Source: Gautieria morchelliformis (lineage: Eukaryota > Basidiomycota > Agaricomycetes > Gomphales > Gomphaceae). Taken from it: a stretch of DNA of 64,000 nucleotides. This document shows, one piece after another, positions 48,031 through 60,200 of this stretch. The stretch is taken from assembly GCA_015179125.1 (NCBI GenBank), contig WHVA01000536.1:1-64000 (forward strand), given 5' to 3'. The notes beneath the pieces were generated by a model. It was not told the DNA's origin. It worked only from the letters and a program-made list of their open reading frames with translations, and made no database searches. The translations under genes were made by a program, and so were the position numbers. The stretch's first letter is position 1. Each line of letters opens with the position of its first letter.

Positions 48031-48775
48031 GGAAGGCGGGTCAGGACGTTAAGCACCTGGTCATAGTCGACATGCTGGGCGGGCGGCGGCGCCGGCAGGA
48101 CCCCGGGGGTTGGGATGACGGGTAGCCGAGTCTGATGGCCTACAACAGCCACCGCTGGACATCAAAAACAATATAGATAGATCAACAGGCGCGGGGCACA
48201 CGGGGCACGGAAATAGGACATAGCCACGAGGATGGGGTGGGCCGCATGAGCCCCCAAAACATACAAGGACATCACGTACCGCTGTCAGAATTTGGGGACA
48301 CTGCGCGCAGGAAGGCTGCATGCAGGGACTCTCCCTCGTGGGGCAATGCGGCAGAGACGACGCTGGGGGTGGAGACAGAGACGCCGGGAGGCGGAGGCTG
48401 GGCCGGCGGGACGCGGGTGCATAGCACACCGAAGACGACGCCGTGGACGCGACGGAGGGCGGGCGGGGGCCCGCGAGCATGTCGCATGAGCCGGGTGGAG
48501 GCGACGCTGGCGAGGGATGTGCGGCGGAGGGTGGTAGAGGGGCCGGAGGGGCCGGAGGGGCGTTGCGTCGTCGGTGAGGCAAAGGATGGGCGGGGGCGGG
48601 AAGGTGCAGTGGGGGGTGGTGGAGGATGCCGGACTGGCGGGTTGGGGGTCGGGGGCGTGAGGAAGGAGGAGAGCAGCGGGTGGCGGGTGGGAGGAGGAAG
48701 GAAGAAGTCCAGTGCATATTATATAGGACGTATGATCTGCAATTCCATTATAGCGCATCATTCTGAGAGAAAAGT
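48031..48775. other. GC-rich stretch, no accepted gene
   Basis: Open in several frames because of GC-rich, purine/pyrimidine-skewed sequence. The conceptual products are Pro/Ser-rich or Arg/Gly-rich without known motifs. Confidence 0.4.
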
Positions 48776-49150
48776 TGCAAAGCGAGGGAAGAGTCGAAGC
48801 CAGAGAAGGGTGGATGCCAGAGAAGCGAGAGAAGAGTCGAAGCGAGAGAAGAGTGGAAGCGAGAGAACAGTCGAAGCTAGAGAAGAGTCGAAGCCAGAGA
48901 AGAGTGGATGCCAGAGAAGAGTCGAAGCCAGAGAAGAGTGGATCCCAGAGAAACAAGAGAAGAGTCGAACCGAGAGAAGAGTCGAACCGAGAGAAGAGTC
49001 GAACCGAGAGAAGAGTCGAACCGAGAGAAGAGTTGAAGCAAGAGAAGAGTCGAAGCCAGAGAAGAGTCGAAGCCAAAGAAGAGTGGATGCCAGAGAAGCG
49101 AGAGAAGAGTCGAACCAAGGGAAGAGTCGAAGCGAGAGAAGAGCGAGGGT
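48776..49150. repeat. 17-bp minisatellite, about 22 units
   Basis: Variants of GAGAGAAGAGTCGAACC in tandem (GAGAAGAGTCGAAGCCA, GAGAAGAGTGGATGCCA). Because 17 is not a multiple of 3, all three frames stay open and yield a 17-residue periodic peptide (REKSRTERRVEPREESN). Confidence 0.9.
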
Positions 49151-49440
49151 ACGGCGACCGAAGAGTTACGATGGCGGTCGGGTATATAAACAGACCAACG
49201 TAGGACAGCAGCACCCACTCGGGCACACTACACTAAAGCCCCTCCGGACACTAAATCTGAACACGCCATGCTCTACACGCCGATACTCACATTTCACACG
49301 CCATTGTAATTTTGCTGCGTGGTGGCGAATGTGGGTGCCTGGCGCGCACGGGCCACACTCTGCCGGTTCCGTGGCACCTCCTGGCACGTGTGTCCATTAC
49401 GTCACTGTTTTCACACGCTGGCGTCACAGGCTCAGCTTAT
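49151..49440 (+). repeat. Promoter-like dispersed repeat, copy P
   Basis: GGTACGGCGACCGAAGAG, GTATATAAACAGACC, GCAGCACCCACTCGGGCACAC, CGCCATTGTA and TGTGTCCATTACGTCACTG occur in the same order as in copy Q (56915-57073, 61732-61870). It directly follows the minisatellite. Confidence 0.65.
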
Positions 49441-50003
49441 CGTGCGATCGATGCCCGAGGTCGAAACCCCAAGACAGCTCCAGTGCAGGCTGGAGAGACC
49501 AAGGCACTCTCCATAATAATATTCTAGCACTGCGGCACGCTCATCTGGCGTGCCATATTACACGCGCATGGACCACACGCTCTTGCGGGCAGCAACAGGT
49601 ACGCCTCATGGAGCAGCCCGTCGTCATAGCCGGCACTGACACTTGTGCCCTTTTGCGGCGAATTTCTTGTCAAGAAGGCAGCGTGAATTTCCGCGATCCC
49701 CACTGTAAGTTTGTCGCCTTCATGCCTTGAGATCGACAATAACCTCGGGTACGAGATTGGCTTCCCGACGGCAAGGGCCTTTGGCAATGTCAAGGTTGCC
49801 AAGATGCGCGGTGGCGTACGGGCCCTCGAGCACGTGTACACGAGGACGCGCAAGGACATCGGCGTAATGTCCAGTACCGAGGGTCCTCGACTGGGTTGCA
49901 AAATAGCGGTGCCCCGCCTGGCCATTCGGACAGCGCTCCCGCTGGGCGGACCTCGCTTCAGGGGGTTGATATTCCCGAGCCTGGAAATGATGGCTGGGAG
50001 GAC
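49441..50003. other. No recognisable gene
   Basis: Between repeat P and the alpha-kinase gene region. Open frames exist on both strands, but I recognise no motif. Confidence 0.35.
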
Positions 50004-52674
50004 ATGAGTGAGAATGCGTCGGATGGACTCGCAATAGGTCCTGTGGCGGCTGGTCCTTCATGGCTCCCGAGCGGCAGCAACACCCTTCTAGAACGATCGT
50101 TGCGCGAGAGTACGGTGTTGGAGCTGGGCAGAGCTCTCGATCAGTATCTCGGTTTGCGTGATGTACCTGCAGAACAGGACTCTGATGATAGCGAGGCCGA
50201 GAGATCCCAGACCGCCAGCGAGTCTTCTGGGGGGTCATCACATCAACTTGAAGGTATAATGTCCCTTCAATACAGCATGTAATCATACTGATATAGTGTG
50301 TATGTTTCAGGGACGACATCCCAAGGAAGACATCGCCGCCGCCAACGGACAGTGCCCAGAGAAAATGAACCCTGGTATCCATGGCCAGATCAGGTGGTAA
50401 GTCGTGGCTCGCGTCAAGAAAGGCGAGGACTACTGGTCGTGCGTGGATGCTTGGTTCATGGGACTCATCTCAGCATGGGGGGCCGATATCAGCGTGGGGA
50501 ATTGGAAGCAGATTTCAAGTCTATTTAGTTTTAATGATTGTTTAGACTCTACGACGGTCTGTGAGTATCACGCATATAAATCCTCAATACATGAGGCTTC
50601 CGCCTCGGAACATCGTCTCAACAAGCTGAAGCGGCCCCTTAACGTCAATCTCAAGAAGGCTGGCGAGATTTTGAAGAAGAACGAGGCTTTGAAGAGGTAT
50701 AATAAGACAGATTCGCTCAGTATTCGCCTCACCTTTTGGTGTTATTCGCTTCGAAGAAAACAAGGAAACGGGAAACCACCCCAAGTAAGTGCATGCTGTC
50801 TTCCTACGAGAAGCATCTTCTAACCCACCAATAGATCCAAATTCCAACGGTTGTTCAGAAATTTGAGGGGACGAAGCTCGCGCACACCATGATTAATGAG
50901 TTGCTCGTCTATGCAGAAAGCGTTTATGACAAGTCAGGTGGCGTTGATAAGCCGAAGCTGAAGCCGTCTTTTCTTAGGTACGTATACACCTGAAACCTGA
51001 TCATTTTTACTCTCTGCTTATGGACATGTCTTTAGAGAGAATGTTGTGTTCGCAGTAGCAAGAACCGTGTCTGATACCTCCTATCTGGATCTTGACACGG
51101 CCGAAATGCTTGAATCTACGGAGGCTCTTTATACGCATCTAGCCACCAATGGGTTGCTCTCTAGTAGGGATTTGAAAGAAAGGACGATAACGATGCAGTT
51201 GCGCTTATATCAAGAGGTGTCACAATCAGTAAGTCTTCGGTCTTTTTTACTAGGTTCGGCAATTGCAACTGTTACCATTAAACAGACGAAGATATGGAAA
51301 TCATCGGCTCACCGAGCACATCTAGTCATTGTAATATGCGCTCAATGGATCTGCGTAAACGTAAAGTTTCTGAAACCACAAATGGTAAGTCGTCCTTGTC
51401 AATTGTAAACCGAGCACAAATTTTTTTACTTATTTATTACAAGGCTCCCCACCCGCAAAGCGATACATTAGTGCCTACCGATCCTGATGTCATAATGCTA
51501 ATTCATCAACCCCAAAGCTCGTGTACGACAGTTATGCTTTCAAGAAGGAATCATTTGTAGTCACCGCTGAATGCAAGACCATTCACATCGGAGTTGAGGA
51601 TAGTGAGGTGGAAACGATCTTAATTCCGCAGAATTGGCAACGGTATATTAATATGGGGAAAAAGGAGGGGGGTTATCTAGGATGCAGTTTTGTCAAGTTC
51701 GCGTTTACGGTCAGTAACTGCGGCATATCTTTACATTCTAACTGACAGTTACCAAACTCAGGGCCGCATTGGCGGTAAAGAATATGCAATATTTCAAGAT
51801 AAAAACATTGGTGGAATAACGGAGAGCACAAATCAATGTGACCTTCGCAATGAGCTTCATCTGCCTGCATGGGGGCAATATTTCCTTGATTCCTTTTTTG
51901 AGCAAGCAAGAAAGTACGGTGCTAAAAACATTCCAGGTTTGTTAGGTAATTCTTCAGTGCAAGGTCATGTTCATGACTACGGTCAGATATTAAATGGAAT
52001 GCAGATGATGCATTCCTTGGGTGCTTGGTTGAGCCGTTAGCTGAAATCCCAGCTCATGAGCGGTCTAAACAGAGTTTACTCTATAGCACGTTCCTAGCCA
52101 CCCCACTCCTTCCATTTCCAGTCGGACCGGGAGGCATGGAACAAAAATTTTCAGGCAATAGTGAGGTTGGTGAAAATACTGACCACGTTGGGATCTGGGT
52201 GGATGCGTACATACCCTTGTTGATAGTGAAGGGGAATATCTGTTTGTGGACATTCAAGGTATAGTAAATTACCATGATATTTTAGCATCAATTGATGCTA
52301 TGACGAGAAGGGTTCAAGTATTCGGACAAGCGCCTCGTACTGTTTGACCCGCAGGCCCATATGTATGTCCAACCTCGTTGAACTCAGTGGAATTCATAAT
52401 GCTAACATGCATTAGCTATGATTATTCTTCCGGTTTCTGGGACAAAGGACCTCCCGCAATTGCGGCCTTTCTTAAAGAACACAAGTGTAACAAGGTCTGC
52501 CGGCAACTAGGGCTTCATAGGGAGATTGTGCCTCGGAAACAGGTAGATGGCTCAACTACTTCAGCTGACGCAATGCATGAAAAAAAAGGCAACATTTCCG
52601 AACTAGATCCTTTATCAAAACCTGACACTGTGCGCAGTGGCAAGTATTTGACGTTAAAGGAGTTGGGGGACTAA
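50004..52674 (+). pseudogene. Fungal alpha-kinase-family gene, multi-exon, probably decayed
   Basis: The 3' half encodes an atypical alpha-kinase domain: SYAFKKESFVVTAECK, GRIGGKEYAIFQDKNIGG, NADDAFLGCLVEPL, FLATPLLPF, the KFSGN motif, LFVDIQG, KRLVLFDPQAH and GFWDKGPPAIAAFLKEHKCN. Alpha-kinases phosphorylate Ser/Thr; the family is expanded in Agaricomycetes. Introns seen: 51710-51761, 51937-51986, 52259-52310 and 52363-52415, all GT...AG, 50-53 nt. Exon 51987-52258 does not keep frame (SEVGENTDHVG to VHTLVDSEGEYL, near 52195), and an in-frame TGA lies at 51485-51487 after KRYISAYRS, so I call it a pseudogene; sequencing error is an alternative. The 5' part (50004-51400) has further open exons (EPWYPWPDQ; KKGEDYWSCVDAWF) whose membership in this gene is unsure. 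Confidence 0.65.
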
Positions 52675-52808
52675 TACTACTTTGTTAACCCAAGTAGTTT
52701 TCTTGGTAGCTTTGTAGATATTTGGGACTATTCTAACGATTCTGATTTAATCGGCATTTTTTTTCTCTTTTATAACGACACCCATTAATTGTGTAGCTTG
52801 ATCGGTGC

Positions 52809-54380
52809 CTACATCAGCGGTAACATGGCTTGAAAAACGGTCCACACATTGAACATGGTCAGCTTTTGAATACCCAATGAATAATATACTTCCTGAGCAT
52901 GTACGGCATACTCAACGCTCACAAACCGAATAAGATCATCACCACCAATTGACACCATTAACTCCCTGACAACACCCTTGTTAACAGGCTGGAGGAGATT
53001 CTCAGCGCCATATTCTTCGTGCAATGTGAAGGCTTCGTTCGGTGATACACCAGAGGGTAGGACCTTGTTCCGATCCTTTTGCACACGATGGTTATTGAAG
53101 CGGTCCCGAAGCTCATCTAATTCTTGCTGGATAAGTTTTGGCCACAGCCATTGTACTAGTTCGCTGACTTTAACATTGAGTAGTGTTAGATTAGAATGCG
53201 CCATCCTGCACTTACTATTGCTCTGGGATTGAAGAATTATATATACCATTGCCAGCTTCCCAAAAAACTTTAACGTCGTCACCCCATTGAAGACGAAGTT
53301 GTAGCCAGCCTCGCTCTATCGTTGTGTTATGAACAGACTTAAGAAACTTGTGTGCAGGTACTTCATTAGTAGAGAGCTCTGGCGAGAAGTATTCCCTATT
53401 TATGTCAGTACAGAGGTTAGATAACATGTTTAATCCAATACGAAGAGCATTTGCCATGCCGAAGACAGTAATAGTTTCCGTACCGCAGTCTGTCGTAGTT
53501 TGGATTGGCATCCCTGCCATAGATGAGAGTGAGCTACGAGTTTAAAGGCTCACTTACCTCCCAACATCTCAACCAAAGATAAGTACAAGTACGCAATTGC
53601 AAGTTTCAAACGGTTGTTTGGGACAACCCAAATTCCCAGCCATTTACCTGACCATACATCGCGCAAAGCCCAGACAGGAAATCCAATCTTTGTCAGTTTA
53701 TCGTGACCATCTCCACTCCGCTCATGATGCAGGCCTAAAACTACTAATGCCTGTCGGAAGATCTTTTTCGCTGTTGGCTCACGAAGCTCCAATCCAACTG
53801 GGTCGTGCAAACGCATCTCTGATGTCACATAGTCCCTGATACCAATGGTAAGTGATCCCAGTCAAATCTAGATTAGAAAACTACATACCGAGTCAAATGG
53901 ATACCATGCTCCCGTGCAATTGCTTCGACTAACAGCTTTGGGCCTCGCCGGCGGGTTGGGTCTTGTGCCATTTGGTCCAAGACAAGCTGCCGTTTCACCG
54001 TGACAGGCAGACTACTAGTAGTTATACCACTACTTTTCAGTTCTAAGGCAGACCGTCGACGGTCTACTGTCGCTCTGCTAGATCGGCATGCAATGATAAA
54101 TCAAGCTAGTATATTAGACAGATAACGGCATACCTCATCTTTATACCATGCTCAGCCCAGGGCAGTTTGCTGATCTGCTTGCCGCTTACATGCCCCCTTC
54201 GATGATATTCAACCAGGAGCGCGTTGATTCGCTCATCATCAGGTGCCGCTAAACCACAGTCTTAAGGCGATCTCTATAATTGACAGTAACATAAGACTCA
54301 CGACAATCCTTATGCTGGTTTCTCCCCTCAGGATTGCGGTTATAAGGGTTATCTGCAGGCTCAGCATCAGAATCAGGCAT
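52809..54380 (-). CDS. Integrase-core-domain gene, six exons, intact
   Basis: Exons (minus): 54302-54380, 54134-54248, 53889-54077, 53558-53835, 53216-53513, 52809-53163; introns 44-56 nt, all GT...AG. The total of 1314 nt is exactly 438 codons, with no stop before the end: 437 residues starting MPDSDAEPADNPYNRN. The product matches the basidiomycete integrase-core family (retroviral-integrase fold, not part of an LTR element here): VKRQLVLDQMAQDPTRRRGPK, HHERSGDGHDKLTKIGFP, the WVVPNNRLKLAIAYLYLSL helix, TTTDCGTE, SVHNTTIERGWLQLRLQWG and QWLWPKLIQQELDELRDRFNNHR. Candidate acidic triad: D of GDGHDK, D of TTDCG, E of IERGW. Convergent with the alpha-kinase gene, 134 bp apart. Cellular role unknown; probably domesticated from a transposon. 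Confidence 0.82.
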
Positions 54381-56914
54381 TGAAAGCCTCAGACAGCGAC
54401 AAAGGGACGAAGTAGGGCAGTTGGATGACGTGTCAGTTGCGAGCGCTTGTGCCACGGGCCTGCCGTCACGAGTAACTAAGGTACACCATTCAGTATTACT
54501 TATGTGAGTATTACATTATCGCAATCTCAGTTCCGGAAATATAGACCTGAGGACGCTCGTGCACCGTAGCTTAGGAAGCAGAAGCCCTGAAGCTGCCAAG
54601 CCAAACCTGTCAACCAACGGCCAGAAGCGCACCACGCGGCGCTTGGTCCGATCTTGGAATTCAACCATTTTTCTATTCGCTGGTCTCGGCAGCGCATTAC
54701 ACACCGGTGAATTATGTAATGGTCGGTATACTGAGACCTGTGCCTGAGATAGTGACGGTGGTATACAAAGAACGTTCATGGTGCTGACCTTCCGTGACAG
54801 ACATCGACAGACACCCACCATACGGGCAGGCAGGTACGCTCTGCTGACATCTGGATCGATGCCATCACACGCTCGCGTCCCAATGCGACGGATTCTGCAT
54901 CTCCTGTTGATAGGGACTATGAAGCGGTGGAGGGAATCGAAGGCAGCGGGAGAGGGACATACGAGCCGCGAGAAAGCCGTACAGATGCTATTGATGGGAG
55001 AAGGCAAACACTGAGCTTAATTGTCATGTGTAGGGGATATGCGCTAGGGTGGTGGATGTGCGCTGGTCGAGTAGAGAAGAGAGTGTAAGTAATAGCGATG
55101 CTGAGGCGGTGGGTGTCGCAGGATAAGGAACCAAGATGCATGCGATGGTGCTATAATGTCATACCAGTGGTCGACGAGTGTCCGTTCACCCTGCATTACT
55201 TGAAGCATCCAGCGCGTTAACCATAGGGACTCGCATCCGGCTCAGAAGAAGGTTGCTTACCGCTTACCTTGTTGGGCGTCGCTTAAGGGTCACTGACACC
55301 CAGTACCCTCCATGACTCTAGCTTGTCCGCAAACCATTCCCGCCGAAGACAGCCCCCTACAAATATACCCGCATCGCGTCGATGGTCAGTCTGTCATACA
55401 TGTCCGCTGTGTGACCCAAAGTGTCGCTGATCTCTGCTGTTAGACGTGTTTATTATCACGCTGAGTAGCACACGTTCACAGCACAAGTTCCAGTGGCGCG
55501 CAATGTATAGGAGGATATTGGAACTCGGAGACGTGCGTCAAGACTCATGAAGGAACGTATCACAAAGGAACACATCTCAACCGGCCATTGCCCACACGTC
55601 ACGGATTGGACATGACAAAGGAACGTCCGAATAAGACACGCATCGCAAAGAGAACCCAAAGAGGGAAACGAAGGAAACGCAAAAGGGACCATGGGGAGAT
55701 AGAGACACGAAAGGAACACAAAGAGTAACACAAGTGAGAACGCACTCCAAGGGATGCACCCGCCAGGATCCTTCCTGGTCCCCTTCTTTTGTCTTGCAGC
55801 TTGCTACTCGTGCTCCAACTTAGAAATTCTCCTAGAATCTAAGGTCCTCGCACTGTCTCTCCTCGTCCTTGTCAGACCTGCTACTTCCTCTCTGAACAGC
55901 CCAGCTGACCCAGACACACAGTCGCTTGGAGAGGCGCCTCCGTATCAGACCGTAGGGCAATGGTCTGGGCGACGAGCGTGGTCGCATTGGTCCCGCACCC
56001 TCGCTGCGTACCCGCCCTCTGAAATCATCCTGCTGTAGGCCCGATGTATCTGCACAGCGCTAACGCTGCTAGTTTACTTACAGTACACAGCGAGCACTGT
56101 CCAGCAGAAACTTGAGAGTAAATAAGATGTCAGACAAAAGAGCCTACCAGTGACTGGGGAGAATTGCAGGCGCATAGACTACAATCTTAAATGTGTGGAC
56201 CCTTGTCGTTTTCGTAGGGTAGCTTTGTAGATCCAGATTTACAGTAATTAGACGCGGCGTACGACGGGAAGGTAATCGCAGGCGCAGCCCTAATGCTAGA
56301 CCATCGATGTAGCCAGTTGCACCCGCAACAATACACCCAGCAGCCAGGCCGAGCAGAATACTGATATTCTGCAGAAAGGAGACCCAAACAACTCTGTGAG
56401 AACGATAAGACCCCGATGCCGATAAATTCAAGAGAGCCCCATGGCAGCGGCCGCCGCGCAAGCGTGGTGGGACATTGCTGAAATCGACGAGAGAACTACC
56501 GGTACCTGTGATGATCGGGTGATGAGACCTGCATCGGTGTTATATCTGACCCTGGTCAGTTTTCGATACACTTACCAGCAAGCATGGCGAGAGCATGTTG
56601 CGAGCATGAAGCAACTGCGAGTACCAAGGGAAACTCATCGTCTAGAGCATAGGAAGGTGGCGCCCTCCTGGTGAAAGGAAGAGTGGGAAGGCGCAGCCAG
56701 GCATAGTCATACCCACCCCTCCCGTGCAATGCAACCAGCCCCCAAAATGTTCACTCGGTCATTGAGGATCAGACAGCAAAGGCAGATCGCGGAGTGGAGT
56801 GGACGTAAGAAGCACTAACACAGGCAGACTTAGAGAAGATTGGTGGTGACTGGTGACGGCGCTGGGATCCTGTGACAGAGTTGAGCGTGACAAGAAGACC
56901 GTCCCTGACAGGTC
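54381..56914. other. No recognisable gene
   Basis: 2.5 kb upstream of the integrase-core gene. Short ORFs on both strands lack known motifs; the first few hundred bases should hold the promoter of that gene. Confidence 0.4.
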
Positions 56915-57073
56915 CGAGATACGGGTACGGCGACAGAAGTTGTTTTGTATATAAATAGACCGATCACGCCGCATATCATCGCAGCACCCACACGGACACA
57001 CGCTGCATAACTCGCGCCGCGCTCGCCATTGTACGTTTTCCATGCGTCCGGGAGTCTGACGGAGTGCGGACTG
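56915..57073 (+). repeat. Promoter-like dispersed repeat, copy Q, left part
   Basis: GGGTACGGCGACAGAAG, TGTATATAAATAGACC, GCAGCACCCACACGGACACAC and CGCCATTGTACG parallel copy P. The copy continues beyond copia C2 at 61732-61870 (GGTGTGCCCATTGCGTCACTG, GTCTGTAATTCTGAGGCTAG), so C2 landed inside it. Confidence 0.65.
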
Positions 57074-57246
57074 TGATACAATTAAGCTGAGTTCGAAGAA
57101 GGAAAATGTATATCAGTCTGAGTACAAGTAAATCTTCGAGGGTCTCACCTGAGTTCGAAGAAGGAAAATGTATAGTTCCTTCTTCGAACTCAGACACCAT
57201 ATCGATACGATCACGTGATGTACTGCGTCACGTTACTGCAGCAACA
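57074..57246 (-). repeat. 3' LTR of copia C2
   Basis: 173 bp, TGATACAATTAAG...GCAGCAACA on the plus strand. Contains two direct copies of GAGTTCGAAGAAGGAAAATG and one inverted TTCCTTCTTCGAACTC. The polypurine tract AAGGGGGTG (minus strand) adjoins at 57247-57255. Confidence 0.93.
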
Positions 57247-57273
57247 CACCCCCTTGACGCAGTATATCGGCGA

Positions 57274-60200
57274 TCAATAAAGACCCATGGTACCTCGATG
57301 GCGTTCCACTAGTTCGCGAGGGAGAGCCTTCGTCAGTAGGTCTGCTGGCATGCTGTTCGTAGGTACGTATCCGATCTGAATGAGTTTCTGGGCTACTTTC
57401 TCTCGCAACCAGAAGTATCTAAGGTCCAGGTGTTTCATTCGCCCGTGATGCTCTGGGTTCTTCGCGACTGAGAGGGCGGATTGATTATCGATGTAGAGGT
57501 GAGATGGTTTGTCGAGTTTTGAGCCAAGTTCGCTGAAGAGGTTTCGTAGCCATATGATTTCCGTCCCTGCAAAGACTGAGGCCACGAATTCGGCCTCGGT
57601 GGTGGATAAGGTAACGAAGTTTTGTAACTTGCTGGCCCAACTAACTGCTCCAGTCCCAATCTTAGTAAGGAATCCCGAGGTAGATCGGCTGCTATCGGGA
57701 TTTCCTCCATGGTCTGCATCCGTCCATGTCCGGAACGACTCAGCGGAGTGGTCAGGTGCAAATGTGAGGGTTAGGTCAATGGTGCCCTGTAGATAGCGCA
57801 AAAGGTGCTTTACTGCTGCCCAATGCGTCGGTCCGGGGTTCGAGTTGAATCGCGCAAGGCGACCAACAGCGTACGCGATATCAGGGCGGGTTGCAATTGC
57901 CAGGTAATTCAGTGCGCCGACAGCGTTCAAATACGGTACGTTCTGCATCTCTTCTATCTCTTCTGGGGTTGAAGGTCCCATGCTCGAGCTCAGGTTCAGA
58001 CCCGGGGTCATCGGCGTGAATACTGGTCGGCAGTCCGACTTTTGGAATCGCTCCAAGATTTCCCGAATATATTGCTTTTGTGATAGTTTCAATGTCTTTT
58101 GTGAGCGGTCATACTCCACTTCCACACCCAACAATGACATTGTCGGTCCCAGATCCTTCAGCTTGAAGATCTTGCCTAGTTCGCTCTTCACTCGATCCAG
58201 TTCTCGCTTCGAGTCCGACACTAAGGTGAGATCGTCGACAAATACGGGGATGACGATCCTGGTTGAGTCGTTCATCCAGACGTAAACACTCGGATCAGAT
58301 TGGAGACGTTTGAATCCTATACCCTCGAGGGCTGTTCCGAGTCGTTCGTACCATAGTCTTCCGCTCTGTTTCAAGCCATAGAGCCCTCTCTTCAATCTGC
58401 ATACCCAATCCGCCCCTCCCTGATGATAGCCTTCTGGCTGCTGCGTGTATATGCGCGCGTCGTTGTCCAGGATTCCGTTTAAGTATGCATTCGATATGTC
58501 TATGGATTCAATATGTGCTCCTTGGAGCGCCCCCTGAGCTAATATTGCGCGTAGTGCCGCCCATCGTGCAGTAGGGGCGAACACCTCGTCGTAATCAATA
58601 CCTGGACGCTGGGTGTAACCCTTTGCGACTAGGCGACTCTTGTATTTATCCAGAGATCCGTCAGAGTGGAGTTTTATCCGAAATACCCAGCGTGAGCCAA
58701 TTGCCTTTTCTCTGGGTGGTAGTTTTTCTAATACCCATGTTCCATTTTCTAGTAGTGCCTGGATTTCCGCGTCTGTTGAGTCTCTCCACAGTGGCGCATC
58801 TGAACGTTGCATTGCCTCGGCAAATGTTTTGGGCACCCGATCATCCTTAATGGTCGCATTGAACACTAGCTCGATGGCGTCCGGTGAGATCTTGTTCATG
58901 CTGAGGCCATTTGAATTGTCATAAATGAACTCCAGGGCCTGGATGGTTGATGCGCTAGCTGCGGCGCCCCCTTCAGGGCCTGGATCTTCATGGTCAGGAG
59001 CGGGGCGTGGTCTGAGGAACGGGTCGTGGAGTTGGCGGTAATCTTGGCAGATCGTGGTTCGGCCGGAGCGGCGAGGCGGTGGCGACGGCTCAGGGTGTCC
59101 AGGGGGATCCGGATCTGGCTCTGGAATCAGTTCAGGAGGGGGTGGGAGGATGTCAAGGTGGTCTTCGGGGGGTGCTGGGGCTGGGGGGGGCTGATGGTCT
59201 TCGAGGGGTGCGGGGACTGGAATGGGCTGTGCATTTGGTACGGCAGTAGCTTGGGCAGGCAAGAGGGCAGGCAGTGGGGTCGCTGCATCGTTTGTATTTG
59301 TAGTCATTGAGAGACCTGGAAAATCAGATTCATCGAAAGTGACATCGCGGGATATGAAGGTGCGTTTCGTGAGGGGATCAAGGCAGCGCCAACCTTTGTA
59401 ACCGTTCTCAAAGCCAAGGTAGATGCACTTTTGGGATTTTGGTTGTAGGCTGTTCCTCTCATTTTTCTGGATGTGGACATATGCAGCACAGCCAAAAGTA
59501 CGAAGCATTCCGAGATCCGGTTTGTTACCGTACCAGGCTTGGTAGGGTGTCTTGTCTGGGAGAGTGGAAGTTGGAGTCGCATTGATGATTCTGACTAACA
59601 ATTTTAGGGCATCACCCCACATTGATGCTGGTAGGTGGGCTTGCTGCAGTAAGGCGACTATTCCTTCGGTGAGGGTCCGATTTGTCCGTTCTGAGATCCC
59701 ATTGTGTTGCGGTGTTCCCTTTGTTGTGTGCTCGTGTATTATACCTCGGTGTTGGAAGTGTTGCGTCCATTTGTGGCCAATGTATTCCCCCCCTTTATCA
59801 TCCCTAAATCTTCGCACCCGCGAATTGGTCTGGTTTTCTGCGAGTGCCTCATAAGACCGATAGGCGTCAAACGCTTCGTCCTTTGTTCTGAGTAGGTAGA
59901 CGCATCTATATCTCGTGCAGTCATCTGTGAATGTAATCCAGTATCGGTACCCAGATGATGTGCGAACTGGAAGGGGACCGTGTACATCGGAAACGACCAA
60001 ATCGAGTGGTCTGGATGCACGATTTTCGCTCCTTTTTGGAAAGGGGAGACGGTGTTGTTTTGCAGCAATGCAGGGCTCGCAGACTTGGGGGATCTCAGTA
60101 CTTTCGCTCGCGTGTATTCCGCTTGCCATATCATCCTTTAGAAGTCTTTCTAGGCGTGCTCGACCTATATGCGTGAGTCGTTTGTGCAGCAACTGACGGT

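Noticed and set aside
48061-48717. Long Pro/Ser-rich ORF on the minus strand and matching ORFs on the plus strand
   Set aside because: Low-complexity GC-rich sequence open in several frames, no motif and no intron support.
49411-49480. tRNA-like B-box word GGTCGAAACC
   Set aside because: No matching A box or cloverleaf around it.
48237-49730. 497-codon plus-strand ORF and 313-codon minus-strand ORF
   Set aside because: Both run through the 17-bp minisatellite, which is open in all frames by construction.
54516-55007. 163-codon minus-strand ORF upstream of the integrase-core gene
   Set aside because: No recognisable motif, no intron or neighbour support; likely chance.
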